DNA from: Begonia masoniana
Lineage: Eukaryota > Streptophyta > Magnoliopsida > Cucurbitales > Begoniaceae
Direction: 5' to 3'
NCBI GenBank assembly: GCA_022432975.1
Contig: CM039510.1
Location: 15,208,381-15,272,380 of the forward strand
DNA: 64,000 nucleotides
This document shows positions 45,965-59,071 of this stretch, one piece after another; within the stretch, counting starts at the first letter, position 1, and each line of letters starts with the position of its first letter. The notes under the pieces were generated by a model that was not told where the DNA came from, made no database searches, and was given only the letters and a program-made list of their open reading frames with translations. The position numbers and the translations under genes are program-made.

Positions 45965-48432
45965 TGTAACACTCGAGGATTTCTTGTAACGCACGTATGT
46001 CTTAGATTAAACGGTTGGGAGAGGTTATTGTTAAGTGAGAAAGGGATTGGAATTTAGTCATGCAAAAGAAGAGTGAAGGAAGTGAATTGACAAGTCAAAA
46101 AGGGTTGTTTGAAAAGTTAAAATTTTGAAAAGTCAAAATATAAATTAACCAATGAAAAACTAGGTAATTGAGTAAAATACTAAATGGTAAAGTTGAATGG
46201 AAGAATATATATTAAAGGAGGTATTCACGTTGGAAGGAAAGAAGAAGAGAACAGTGTTGAAAATTCAAACTAAAATATGGTTGAAAAGTCAAACCAACAA
46301 ATGAACCAATAGGAATTTTTGTTGAAAATTCAAAGGGAGAATTAAATGAAGCAATTGAATGAAAGGAAGGGAAAGTGGAGTGGAAGAGTTTGACAAGTCA
46401 AACTAATAAGTGATTGGTTGAGAAAATTGTTGTTTGAAAAGTCAAAGGTATTGTAACCAATAGAAAAATTGTCAACTAATGAAATAAAATCTGAGAAAAA
46501 TCAAGATGGAGAAGAGAAATTATGTGGCTTTGGCGTTGGATTTAAAGAGTGAAAAAGAGGGATTAAAAGGTAATTTTAAAGGAAAAAGAAAAAGAAGAAA
46601 AAGGTGTAATAAAAGAGTGGGTTTATTTCATTTTTCTTCATCTTCATTGACTTCTCTCCCACTCCTCCATAGCCGACGCCTCTCCTCTACATTTCTTCAA
46701 TTTCTCAAGTGATTTTAAGGTAAAAGTTTATTTTGATTTTTATAAGTTTAGTGGAAGTTTGTGAGTGTTTTAGGGAGTTTTAGTTGGAATTTGTGAATGT
46801 TTGAAAACCCTAGGTTAGGGATTCCGAATTTTGACTTTCAATTGGTTGGTTAGTTGTTGAATGGATAGATTAGGTTGTTTGAGTGGATAGATTGAAAATT
46901 GGAGGAGTGTAACACAAAATCGGTTTAAGAACACTAGGGTGGCCGAATCTGTCCTATGGTTTTCGGATTGGCTAAGTGTTTTGTTTGGTTAATTTAAGCA
47001 TTTCAATGGATAGTAGACGTGTAGAGGTTTACGGATTGGGGTGGCACGTCGAATTCCGTTGAAAAAAGAGGAAGTTATGACCGTTTGAAGTTTGATGGTC
47101 AAAATTGTGCAAAAAACCTGGTTTAAGTGCTTTAGTGTGAAATGTGCTTTAAGTATTGAATTTATTAGTGACTTATCAAGCTAAGTTTTATATTTTTAGG
47201 TCGTCGAACGAGTGAATTTACCGGTAGAAGTGAGCAAGTGGAAGCCAAGCAATCAGGTAAGTAGCGGTTGAATTCCTTTCTCCTTTGGGCCTACACCATA
47301 GAACGGTAGGGTTATTTATTTCGTGTTGCGTGGTGTTGGTTGTTTTCGTGTGGTATTGCATATTTGAAGCATGCATCATGGTATAGCATGTTAGATACGA
47401 TTAGTGGCATTGTTTGGCATTGTGAGCATGAACGTAATCAGATAAAGTGAATTGTAAAATGCATCTCGAATAGTGTGCCTTGTCGGGCTGAGGTGCTGGT
47501 GTGTAGCACCCCGAAGGGAACTCTATGAGAGATGACCGGCTAAAATATGAAATCCTGAATAGTGTACCTTGTCGGGCTGAGGTACTGGTGTGTAGCACCC
47601 CGAGAGGGACCTCTATGAAGGATGATTGGCTAAAATACGAAATTCTGAATAGTGTGCCTTGTCGGGCTGAGGTGCTGGTGTGTAGCACTCCAAGGGGACC
47701 TATATGAAAGATTAAGCAACGAACAGCAAATAAGTACAACTGAGTGTTAGAGATTACATGTGTTAGGTGGATTGCATTGTGTTGTTTCATTTGTGATTCC
47801 CTACTTACTAAGCATTAGGCTTACGTTTTGTGTTCTGTGGTGTAGGTGACGAAGTACTTACTGGTGAGCTTGATAGCGGAGATCAGGATTAGGAGCAGTT
47901 GGTGATCCATGGAGCTTGCCGGTTCTTGCATATGTCGGGGCGCTTCGACCTGATTCTTGGGAGTGTTGAGTTTGTTGGGAGTGGATATTGGTCTTTAGCT
48001 TTGTGTATATTTTGGTTGGTAGTTGAATATGTTTGGGTTGGTTTGGTTGGAGTTGGTGGGTGTATTATAGGAGTGGTATAGTTATTTTGTGGGTTGTGGT
48101 GGATTTTATGTAGTGTTGTTGGGATTTGATTTTAGTGTTCGTTTGGTTAGATTATGTTTTGGTGTATATAGTACTGGTTGATTCTGGCTTGGATTGGTTT
48201 AAATTGTGTTTTAAATGTATTGTTTTTCAGGTTTTGGATTTTGAAACTTTTATGCATTATATTGCCGTTTTTTTTTAAGTCAATAATGTCGGGTTCGTTT
48301 TGCTATACATTTTCAATGACTAAAAAAAAATCGAGTAAAATATTTTATGAAAATTATTTTAATTTACGACTTAAACGTGGGGTTGGTTAGCAAAGTAGCG
48401 CACCGAGCCGGGACGGGTTCGGGGGCGTTACA
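45965..48432 (+). mobile_element. Solo LTR F inside element D RNase H
   Basis: It starts TGTAACACTCGAGG and ends CGGGGGCGTTACA, with a perfect AAAGT duplication (45960-45964 and 48433-48437). Plus orientation follows from the order of its landmarks (GGGCCTACACCATAGAACGG near 47287; GTGTAGGTGACG near 47842). Its end is the reverse complement of the start of G's LTR, so F and G belong to related families in opposite orientation. Confidence 0.9.
47469..47720 (+). repeat. Three ~89-bp tandem repeats in LTR F
   Basis: Units starting near 47471, 47560 and 47650 contain TGCCTTGTCGGGCTGAGGTG and GTGTGTAGCACCCC, which can fold into a GC-rich hairpin. They are the counterpart of the longer array in the G LTRs. 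Confidence 0.85.
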
Positions 48433-48437
48433 AAAGT

Positions 48438-49428
48438 AATAGCCTATGCTTCTAGACAGTTGAAAACACAAGTGAAGAATTACCCTACACACGACTTAGA
48501 ATTAATTGCAGTGGTTTTTGCACTTAAGATTTGGAGGCATTACTTGTATTGACAGTCTTGTGAGATATTTTTGGACCATAAAAGTCTGAAGTATATTTTC
48601 ACACAGAAATAATTAAATATGAGGCAACGTAGATGGTTGGAGTTTGTCAAGGATTAACATTTTGAGATCAAATACCACCCCAGCAAGGCAAATGTAGTAG
48701 CCGATGCTTTGAATAGAGTGTCAACATCAGCCTCTGCATTGATTCTTGACATACCGATAGCCTTAGAGGCAGAGTTTCAAAGATTTAATTTGGAAGCTGT
48801 GTCTAGTGTGTCAGCTATGCTTTCTGCCATAACCTTGAAGCCTACTATTTTGGAAAGAATAAAGGAAGCTCAGATGATTGATGCTGAGTGTAACAAGTAT
48901 AAGTCATGTATTGATTCTACCGAGAAGTCGGATTTCAACTGTTTTGTTGATGGAATTCTCAAGTTTCGGAATAGATGGTTTGTTCCATCAAATGAAGAAC
49001 TTCGAAGGGAGATCCATTCGGAAGCTCATTCCTCTAGATTTTCTGTTCATTCTGGAAGTACAAAATTGTACAGAGACCTTAAGCAACACTATTGGTGGCC
49101 AAATATGAAAAGATGTGTGGTAGAGTATATTGGATCGTGTTTGATTTACCAACAAGTTAAGGCTGAACATCAGAGGCCTGCAGGAACCTTGCAATCATTA
49201 CCAGTTCCCGAATGGAAATGGGAACAAATAACGATGGATTTTGTTGTGGGTTTGCCTAGAACAGTAAGAGGACATGATGCAATTTGGGTGATAGTTGATC
49301 GTTTAACAAAATCTGCCCATTTTCTGCCCATAAAGATGACCTACTTGATGGACCAACTAGCTGAATTGCATGTGCATGAGACTGTTAGACTACATGGAGT
49401 TCCAAGCACTATAGTTTCTGACCGAGAC
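48438..49428 (+). pseudogene. Element D pol, part 3: RNase H end and integrase N-half
   Basis: RNase H resumes as [20 protein letters not shown] and ends near VVADALNR, with stops at about 48550, 48609 and 48655. The integrase frame is open from 48709. It shows the zinc domain HSGSTKLYRDLKQHYWWPNM then [12 protein letters not shown], in which the last zinc-binding Cys is replaced by Tyr. The catalytic core follows: first Asp in ITMDFVVGLPRT (near 49235) and second in IVSDRD (near 49420). Element G interrupts exactly there at 49429. Confidence 0.9.
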
Positions 49429-50229
49429 TGTAACGCCCGTGAACCCACCCCTGCTCGGTGCGCTACTTGGCTCACTCTAACCCCGATTAAAACATAATTT
49501 AAAATAAGCCTAGACTCGCTAAATTCTCTTAATCATAACCGTTAAGCACCACAGCATCCTTCCCGAAAATTTTGGCAAAGTAACGCCTGAAAATGACGCC
49601 TCCAAAATGCTAAATACCTGCATGCAAACCAATTCTCAACCAGTCCAGAATATTCCTAACCATCTAACCAACCTATGAAATCTCCAACAATCAACCTATT
49701 GTCGATCCATGCTATCAACCAAAATGAAGAAAATTCACAATACAGGGTAACACATCACCCTGCACTATAACTATATACAACAAATACACATAAGACAACC
49801 ACCCAAAAAGAACTACACATTTCCATCATCCATCAATTTACAAGCAGACATTTACAATACTACCAAAATACAAAACCCACATTCTCCAAAGACCATGGTC
49901 GAGGCGCCCCGACAATTGCCTGCACCGGCATACAGCGTACATCAACTACTGCGTCCCAATCCTAGCTTTCTTCGTAGCTCTAACATGTACTCCTGTCGTC
50001 ACCTACACCACAGAACACACACACACACGTAAGCTTACGCTTAGCAAGTAGGGAATAACAAAATATAAACATGCACAATTCACCACAACTCACACACAGC
50101 ACTAACACCACCACACAACACCACTCAACTTGACAACACAACACAACAATGCAACTCTCACACGATCCTAACACATGCAGTTTCTAACCCTCGGTTGTAT
50201 GCATCACGTTCTGATTGCATTTGTCTCTA

Positions 50230-50685
50230 GTAAAATCCCTCTCGGGGTGCTCAACGAGCCACGTGCCCGATGAGGCTATTCTACTTAGACCATTTCTAGT
50301 AAAATCCCTCGTGGGGTGCTCAACGAGCCACGTGCCCGACGAGGCTATTCTACTTTAGACCATTTCTAGTAAAATCCATCGCGGGGTGCTCAGCGAGCCA
50401 CGTGCCCGACAAGGCGATCCTACTCTAGGCCATCTCTAGTAAAATCCCTCGCAGGGTACTCAGCGAGCCACGTGCCCGACGAGGCGATTCTACCGTAAAA
50501 TCCCTTGCGGGGTGCTCAGCGAGCCACATGCCCGACAAGGCGATCCTACCCTAGGCCATCTCTAGTAAAATCCCTCGCGGGGTGCCCAGCGAGCCACGTG
50601 CCTGACGAGGCGATTCTACCGTAAAATCCCTTGCGGGGTGCTCAGCGAGCCACGTGCCCGACAAGGCGATTTTACTTTAATGCTC
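50230..50685 (-). repeat. Tandem GC-rich repeats in the G 3' LTR
   Basis: Seven or so units carry AAAATCCCTCGCGGGGTGCT, CAGCGAGCCACGTGCCCGAC and GAGGCGATTCTAC. Unit length alternates between about 66 bp and about 47 bp, by presence or absence of a CTAGGCCATCTCTAG spacer. CTCGCGGGGTGCTCAGCGAG is a potential stem-loop, and each unit has a CACGTG G-box. Confidence 0.85.
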
Positions 50686-50800
50686 ACTCATCAAACCCGT
50701 GCTCACAACTCATGCTCACTCATCATCAATCCCGTGCTCACAATTCTTGCTCACTCATCATCAAACCCGTGCTCACAATTTCATGCTCACTCAATGCACA
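50685..50800 (-). repeat. TGCTCACTCATCAAACCCG short tandem repeats
   Basis: Three to four units of about 33 bp, TGCTCACTCATCATCAAACC followed by CGTGCTCACAA, directly follow the GC-rich array. The same array lies at about 55550-55665 in the other LTR. Confidence 0.8.
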
Positions 50801-51412
50801 ACATAAAATAACCACAACAACCAAACTAACACCAACAACAACAACAAATAAACACCAAACAACAATAACCAAGCAATTCATTCCCACACTACTCAATATA
50901 AACAACACAACTATCAAACAATAAATCCTACTGTTCCGTGGTGTAGGCCCTAAGGCAAAACAAACGTCCTCTACTTACCTGAACTCTTGCACTGCACTTA
51001 CTCGCTTTGGCTATGTAAATTTTCCCACTCGGTAACCTATCACAGTCACAAAAGTCACTTAAGCATTACAATTTACTTCTAACGAATATTTAAGCTAACT
51101 CTAACTACAATTATTCAAACTTCATTCAAATTAAGCCTACATTCCCCAATCATTCTCAAACTACTATTTCTAGCCTAATCCAACTAAAACCTAACTAAAT
51201 GGGCCACCAATTTGGGTTCGGTAAAAATCGACTCGAACTTCAAACGCGCGTAACTTTTGCGTCGGTTATCGGAATCGAATTATTCCAGCGGCCACGTACT
51301 CCTCTAATAATCTATTTTATCCTGTCAAAAGGAATTTGAAAACAAACAACACTAGCTAGGTCAAAATGGCAAAAACTCGAACTGCCCCTTCACCCTGGAA
51401 ATTTCCCCGAGA

Positions 51413-54284
51413 ATTCAATCAATATCCTTCTTACTCTAAATCCTCAAAGTTCCATTCTCTTCTACTCACCAACCATAAATGACAAGTTCACATGTCTTCA
51501 CTATTTCTTCAAAGTATTACATTTCCTCAACTTACTCATTCAAAACTCATCACCTAACTTTGTTCGTTGACAAAACTCATCTGGTACTACATCTCCAAAA
51601 TCTTTAACTTCACCTTACTCCGTACTCCCTAGCTCTCATACTCATACACCTACACCTATTGACGTGAACTAGTTCAGTTATCACAAGGACTCTTAAATCC
51701 CTTTAACTTAGTTCTAACTCTCCACTTCTCATCATGCTAAGTTCATTTAGTCACTTAATTGTCTAATCCAATGTTCATCACATACTTACATTACGACCTC
51801 ATATCTCAAAAAAATCTCCAAAACTACCTCCATGTTATAACATCAAGAACTCAAAAATAACATCTTATCCTAAATCCTCAAATCTAAATTCTCCACTACT
51901 CTAACATTTCATTCCTAATTTATCTCGAATCATCACAACATTTCATTAATCATGCAGACACTATCCTTGTACACTTTTTACTATTTAAATCTATTCCTCA
52001 TTCTTCAAGTACTACAAGTACTATCAGAGTTCTCATAATTACCTTCACTATGCTATTTGTTCAACTTCTACCATAGTTGCTACTAGACCTTATAAATTTT
52101 TAGATTTAACTAACTCCTTCCCAACTATTCGCTCCATACTCTAACTCGTATCGTTCTTATTCAATATCTTTTAAATTCCTCAACTTCACATGAAACACTA
52201 AATCTTTAATGACTAATCTGTTTATCTTAATCTTTCATTAGCGTTAACTAATCTCCTCAATCACGAAAATAACGGTTTCAAACTTTGTTACATACGAGTC
52301 CTTATCCTTAATACACTCGAACGTTCTTCATGCAAATTCCTTCACTTTATAGTTTCTATCTTTCCTCAAATCATAGTCTCCATACTTAACAATTTTCTCA
52401 ACATTTATACAATATCTCATTTCACTAGGTTTTCTCTCCAAAATTTACTAACCAATCTACTCTCTTTTCCTCTACCACTCGAGTTCTAACTATACTCCCC
52501 AAAACCATGCCGCTCCAAAAATGTTTTCGCACCTCTACAACCACCTTGATGAATAATCTCCTAAGATAGTACCCCTTCCTTAAGGTTCAACCGGTTTTCT
52601 ATCTGAGTATCTAACATAAAGCTTTAACTCTTACTATCACAAATGCATTGACTTTTCTAACTCTAATTAGATCTCTAAACTTCCTTCCTCAATCACCGGT
52701 CTAGTTTGATGCTGTTTATCAGTTCAAGTATTTATATAAGTAATCCTAAATCTCTTCTCTATACTTACATATATCAAGACAATTTATACCTCAAACAATC
52801 ATGACATTTCCTTAGTTATTCCAACACAACCCTCATACTCGAAGCTCTCATTTTCTCACTTACCTCACTCTTCACCCACTAACATAGTTCAAACACATAA
52901 CTTAGTCTAACTTTCATAACTATGTACTAATTTCCTTCGAATAAACATGACATTTTATTGCTTATCCTAACATCACCTCATTACTTACGACAAAACTTTC
53001 ATATACTTTTTGAATTACTATTGTCTTTAAATTCACACTCAAAATTAAATTCTCAATGATTAATCTTATTATTTAACTAGCTATATTACAAAATTCCAAA
53101 ACCTCCAACTTCTAACTTCATATTCTCTGTTCCTGTTCATTTGAACTCTATAATTCCTCAAATCTTAAACCTCTTAAGGTATAAAACTCAAATTCTAACC
53201 TTCCACTGCGTTTACTCATAAGCTCTATGTGTGAGACCTTTCATTCTTTCTTATCCATTATTCTCGAATACTCAATCCTTACTAACTCATTACTTACCTC
53301 TTCCTAAGTCCGTCCAAAATCTAGAATGTACTCGAGTTATCCTTCTAACTTTCATCTCCTATCCTCAACTTATTGACACAAGATTAGGTTAGTTATTACC
53401 TCAACGGTTTGAAACTTTTTAACTTAGGCTTATTCATAAGGCACCTACCACCGCTCGTGAAAAATTCCTGTCAACTCACATTCTACCGAACACTCACACT
53501 CATACAAAGTTCAAGATTCACTCTCCAAATTTCCAATTTTTACTAACTACTTGATTCTCTTTTACTCTTCAACTTCAACTAGTCTTCCATAACTCACCTA
53601 CTCATACATCCTTAGACCTTAACTTGAACACTCACTAATTTCCTCAAAATTCCCTCTAAAATGTAAGAACTAATCCACTCTCTTTTACTCTTCAACTCAA
53701 CGGTCTCTATTCCCACCCTTAAGTTGTAGCTTCTAGGTCGAATAACACCAATAACCAGACAACCCTTAATGCTCCTCCAATATGCCAAGCATAATCTTTT
53801 CACTTATCCCCACTCATCTTTGATAAAATACACTCCTAAAACGGTACCTACATCCCTAACTTCAAACTTTTCTAACTCCACTCTGATTTATTTCTAAAAC
53901 TCCAAAGGTTTGCTACTTAGGATTTCATTTCTATCTAAGGATACAAAATCCTAGGTTATCAATCTTATATTCTCATCCTGAGATTCTCTAATCTCTCTAT
54001 GCTCAATTGTACTTCTAGCTATCTTAAGGATGTTACCCTGTCTGTTTCGCCTTTCCAATAAATTTCAAGCTATTCAAACTATCAGTTCACTACGTCTATA
54101 AGTTGGCTCATAAGATCCACTAAGGTTGTCTCGGTACTCTCGGAATTTTCTAATCAATTATAGTTCCAAAACAAACAAACTTACATATAAACTAACAAAA
54201 AGTAAAGAAATACTTACAGTCGATGAAGCACGTTGCATGGCGGCCGGCATTGTCAGGTAATCATTTGAACGACTCGACCACTTT
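51413..54284 (-). other. Non-coding interior of element G
   Basis: About 2.87 kb of C-, T- and A-rich sequence on the plus strand has no frame with retroelement similarity. Close to the right LTR there is a leader like the other elements: a donor-type CTGTAAGTATTT on the minus strand at 54217 and a possible acceptor near 54150. No gag follows. This fits a large retrotransposon derivative that relies entirely on other elements' proteins. Confidence 0.7.
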
Positions 54285-54296
54285 GCTCTGATACCA
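54285..54296 (-). other. Primer-binding site of element G
   Basis: The plus strand reads GCTCTGATACCA, the reverse complement of the initiator tRNA-Met complement TGGTATCAGAGC, three bases from the right LTR start. Confidence 0.88.
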
Positions 54297-54299
54297 TCT

Positions 54300-57049
54300 T
54301 GTAACGCCCCCGAACCCACCCCTGCTCGGTGCGCTACTTGTCTCACTCTAACCCCGATTAAAAAATAATTTAAAATAAGCCTAGACTCGCTAAATTTCTC
54401 TTAATCCTAACCGTTAAGCACCACGGCGTCCTTCCCGAAATTTCGGCAAAGTAACGCCTGAAAATGACGCCTCCAAAATGTTAAATATCTGCATGCAAAC
54501 CAATTCTCAACCAGTCCAGAATATTCCTAACCATCTAACCAACCTATGAAATCTCCAACAATCAACCTATTGTCGATCCATGCTATCAACCAAAATGAAG
54601 AAAATTCATAATACAGGGTAACACATCACCCTGCACTATAACTATATACAACAAATAGACATAAGACAACCACCCAAAAAGAACTACACATTTCCATCAT
54701 CCATCAATTTACAAGCAGACATTTAAAATACTACCAAAATACAAAACCCACATTCTCCGAAGACCATGGTCGAGGCGCCCCGACAATTGCCTGCACCGAC
54801 ATACAGCGTACATCAACGACTGCGTCCCAATCCTAGCTTTCTTCGTAGCTCTAACATGTACTCCTGTCGTCACCTACACCACAGAACACACACACACACG
54901 TAAGCTTACGCTTAGCAAGTAGGGAATAACAAAATATAAACATGCACAATTCACCACAACTCACACACAGCCCTAACTCCTCCACACAACACCACTCAAC
55001 TTGACAACACAACACAACAATGCAACTCTCACACGATCCTAACACATGCAGTTTCTAACTCTCAGTTGTATGCATCACGTTCTGATTACATTTGTCTCTA
55101 GTAAAATCCCTCTCGGGGTGCTCAACGAGCCACGTGCCCGACGAGGCTATTCTACTTAGACCATTTCTAGTAAAATCCCTCGCGGGGTGCTCAACGAGCC
55201 ACGTGCCCGACGAGGCTATTCTACTTTAAACCATTTCTAGTAAAATCCCTCGCGGGGTGCTCAGCGAGCCACGTGCCCGACAAGGCGATCCTACTGTAGG
55301 CCATCTCTAGTAAAATCCCTCGTGGGGTGCTCAGCGAGCCACGTGCTTAACGAGGCGATTCTACCGTAAAATCCATTGCGGGGTGCTCAGCGAGCAACGT
55401 GCCCGACAAGGCGATCCTACCCTAGGCCATCTCTAGTAAAATCCCTCGCGGGATGCTCAGCGAGCCACGTGCCTGACGAGGCGATTCTACCGTAAAATCC
55501 CTTGCAGGGTGCTCAGCGAGCCACGTGCCCGACAAGGCGATTTTACTTTAATGCTCACTCATCAAACCCGTGCTCACAACTAATGCTCACTCATCATCAA
55601 ACCCGTGCTCACAATTCATGCTAACTCATCATCAAACCCGTGCTCACAATCTCATGCTCACTCAATGCACAACATAAAATAACCACAACAACCAAACTAA
55701 CACCAACAACAACAACAAATAAACACCAAACAACAATAACCAAGCAATTTATTCCCACACTACTCAATATAAACAACACAACTATCAAACAATAAATCCT
55801 ACCGTTCCGTGGTGTAGGCCCTAAGTCAAAACAAACGTCCTCTACTTACCTGAACTCTTGCACTGCACTTACTCGCTTTGGCTATGTAAATTTCCCCACT
55901 CGGTAACCTATCACAGTCACAAAAGTCACTTAAGCATTACAATTTACTTCTAACGAATATTTAAGCTAACTCTAACTACAATTATTCAAACTTCATTCAA
56001 ATTAAGCCTACATTCCCCAATCACTCTCAAACTATTATTTTTAGCCTAATCCAACTAAAACCTAACTAAATGGGCCACCAATTTGGGTTCGGTAAAAACC
56101 GACTCAAACTTCAAACGCGCGTAACTTTTGCGTCGGTTATCGGAATCGAACGATTCCAGCGGCCACGTACTCCTCTAATAACCTATTTTAACCTGCCAAA
56201 AGGAATTTGAAAACAAATGAAACTAGCTAGGTCAAAATGGCAAAAACCCGAAATGCCCCTTCACCCGAAAATTTCCCCATTTTGGTTTTTTATCAATTTT
56301 CACTCAATTGCACACCAGTCAACCATATTTAGCCTCAATTAACATAATCTAACCAAAAACCCCGAACTACAAGCAAAAACCCGAAATGCCCTAAAGAGGG
56401 CTTCACTGTTTTTCGCCCAAAAAGGGCTCTCCACTGCCAGGCAACCATAGCCGGCCCAAGGGTTAGCAAACCCTCGCCGGAAGCAGCTCATTTTGGCCGG
56501 TGATCGGAGCTCAAACTCGCTCCTCACCCTCGGCCACAAACAGAGCCAAAACAGGGGAAGAGGAAGACGTACCATTCGGTTCTATGCGTGAAGATGGCCG
56601 GAACTGGCAACCTTAGAGTCGCCGATGTCGTCTGGCCGGAAATCGGCGGCGGTCTAGGTCTGCGATCATCGCCCCTCGCCGTTCTCCCCCATCTCCCCTG
56701 CCTCCTCGCTGCCCGACTCGCGAACAACAGAATAGCTTCTGCTATTCTGTTGTTTCTTTTATTTTAATTAATTAAATAATTACTTAATAATAATAATAAT
56801 ACTTTAATAAACTAAATTCCCATTATGCCCTTTCAATTTTGACCATTTCAAATTTCATTAAATCTCGTTCTTAAATTATAAACTTCTTCAATTGACCCTC
56901 ACACTGTACCGGCTTAAGTCCTCCACTGCGAATACCCAAATATAAATTAATAAACATTCACTTTTCTTTTAATTTATTAAAACAACCTATTTTATTAGTC
57001 TTTTAGTTTCTCTTCAATTTTCCAAAAAAAAAAAATCCCGGGTTTTACA
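54300..57049 (-). repeat. Element G 5' LTR (first copy of its far end)
   Basis: It starts TGTAACGCCCCCG and ends CCCGGGTTTTACA. It contains the GC-rich tandem array at 55100-55555. The last third (from 55665) is repeated at 57365-58752. In this copy the part after about 56900 has several indels relative to the second copy. Confidence 0.85.
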
Positions 57050-59071
57050 GAGCTCTGTTACGTCGAAGTTTTTGGAAAGCGCTGCATAAGGCTTATTGGG
57101 TACACAGCTCAACTTTAGCCACAGCCTTTCACCCTCAAACAGATGACAATCTGAAAGGACTATTCCAACATTGGAGGATATGCTTCGTGCATGCATATTA
57201 GATTTTCAAGGTTCTTGGAGTAAATATTTACTTTCGTGGAGTTCTCTTAGAATAACAGTTTTAGGAAACAATAAGTATGGCAGTATGACAGTATTGTCAT
57301 GGAGAAAATGCAGATCTCATTTGTCTTGGGACAAAGTTGGTGAAGCAGTTTGTTGAGTACTGAGATGCACAAACATAAAATAACCACAACAACCAAACTA
57401 ACACCAACAACAACAACAATAAACACAAACAACAATAACCAAGCAATTTATTCCCACACTACTCAATATAAACAACACAACTATCAAACAAAATCCTACC
57501 GTTCCGTGGTGTAGGCCCTAAGTCAAAACAAACGTCCTCTACTTACCTGAACTCTTGCACTGCACTTACTCGCTTTGGCTATGTAAATTTCCCCACTCCG
57601 GTAACCTATCACAGTCACAAAGTCACTTAAGCATTACAATTTACTTCTAACGAATATTTAAGCTAACTCTAACTACAATTATTCAAACTTCATTCAAATT
57701 AAGCCTACATTCCCCAATCACTCTCAAACTATATTTTAGCCTAATCCAACTAAAACCTAACTAAATGGGCCACCAATTTGGGTTCGGTAAAACCGACTCA
57801 AACTTCAACGCGCGTAACTTTTGCGTCGGTTATCGGAATCGAACGATTCCAGCGGCCACGTACTCCTCTAATAACCTATTTTAACCTGCCAAAAGGAATT
57901 TGAAAACAAATGAAACTAGCTAGGTCAAAATGGCAAAAACCCGAAATGCCCCTTCACCCGAAAATTTCCCCATTTTGGTTTTTTATCAATTTTCACTCAA
58001 TTGCACACCAGTCAACCATATTTAGCCTCAATTAACATAATCTAACCAAAAACCCCGAACTACAAGCAAAAACCCGAAATGCCCTAAAGAGGGCTTCACT
58101 GTTTTTCGCCCAAAAAGGGCTCTCCACTGCCAGGCAACCATAGCCGGCCCAAGGGTTAGCAAACCCACGCCGGAAGCAGCTCATTTTGGCCGGTGATCGG
58201 AGCTCAAACTCGCTCCTCACCCTCGGCCACAAACAGAGCCAAAACAGGGGAAGAGGAAGACGTACCATTCGGTTCTATGCGTGAAGATGGCCGGAACTGG
58301 CAACCTTAGAGTCGCCGATGTCGTCTGGCCGGAAATCGGCGGCGGTCTAGGTCTGCGATCATCGCCCCTCGCCGTTCTCCCCTCTCCCCTGCCTCCTCGC
58401 TGCCCGACTCGCGAACAACAGAATAGCTTCGGCTATTCTGTTGTTTTCTTTTATTTTAATTAATTAAATAATTACTTAATAATAATAATAATAACTTTAA
58501 TAAAACTAAATTCCCATTATGCCCTTTCAAATTTTGACCATTTCAAATTTCATTAAATCTCGTTATTAAATTATAAACTTTCGTCAATTGACCCTCACCC
58601 TGTACCCGGCTTAAGTTCTCTCCACTGAGAATACCCAAATATAAATTAATAAACCATTCACTTTTCTTTTAATTTAATTAAAACAACCTATTTTATTATT
58701 CTTTTATTTTCTCTCCAATTTTCCAAAAAAAAAAAAAATCCCGGGTGTTACAGAGACTCTAGATTTACGTCGAAGTTTTGGAAGAGTCTGCATAAGGCTA
58801 TGGGTACACAGCTCAACTTTAGCACAGCCTTTCACCCTCAAACAGATGGACAATCTGAAAGGACTATTCAAACATTGGAGGATATGCTTCGTGCATGCAT
58901 ATTAGATTTTCAAGGTTCTTGGAGTAAATATTTATCTTTCGTGGAGTTTTCTTATAATAACAGTTTTTAGGCAACAATAGGTATGGCACTGTATGAAGTA
59001 TTGTATGGACGAAAATGCAGATCTCCTTTGTATTGGGACAAAGTTGGTGAAGCACGTTTGTTTAGTCCTGA
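55665..59071. repeat. 1.7-kb tandem duplication spanning the G/D junction
   Basis: Copy 1 (55665-57364) and copy 2 (57365 to about 59071) both start ATGCACAA and run through the end of G's LTR into D's integrase (AACTTTAGC, ACAGCCTTTCACCCTCAAAC). Copy 1 degrades towards its right end with extra and missing bases. Copy 2 degrades towards its left end with lost homopolymer bases (for example ATTATTTTTAG becomes ATATTTTAG). The interior parts agree well. This mirror-image decay at the junction suggests two unmerged, low-quality contig or read ends rather than biology. Confidence 0.88.
57050..57364 (+). pseudogene. Duplicate, corrupted copy of element D integrase segment
   Basis: It corresponds to 58753-59071 but is full of indels: GAAGTTTTTGGAAAGCGCTG against GAAGTTTTGGAAGAGTCTG. 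The readable part gives [20 protein letters not shown]. It probably represents the same genomic sequence read twice. Confidence 0.8.

Larger units (their letters stand above)
49429..51412 (-). repeat. Element G 3' LTR, truncated
   Basis: It aligns with 54300-56270. Similarity stops at about 51412, after the block encoding AAATTTCCCC. The remaining portion of the LTR (the part corresponding to 56280-57049) is absent. Confidence 0.8.
49429..58752 (-). mobile_element. Element G: large non-coding (LARD-like) LTR element, reversed
   Basis: It starts TGTAACGCCCG and ends CGGGTGTTACA, with a perfect GAGAC duplication (49424-49428 and 58753-58757) inside element D integrase. A primer-binding site next to the right LTR puts it on the minus strand. 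The left (3') LTR is 49429 to about 51412; the right (5') LTR starts at 54300. The interior (about 2.87 kb) has no coding sequence. The left LTR lacks the roughly 750 bases present at the far end of the right LTR, so one LTR is truncated or rearranged. The right LTR end is present twice because of the duplication at 55665-59071. Confidence 0.85.

Noticed and set aside
57050..57364. A second gypsy integrase from another element
   Set aside because: Its match to 58753-59071, with indels only, shows a duplicate of element D sequence.
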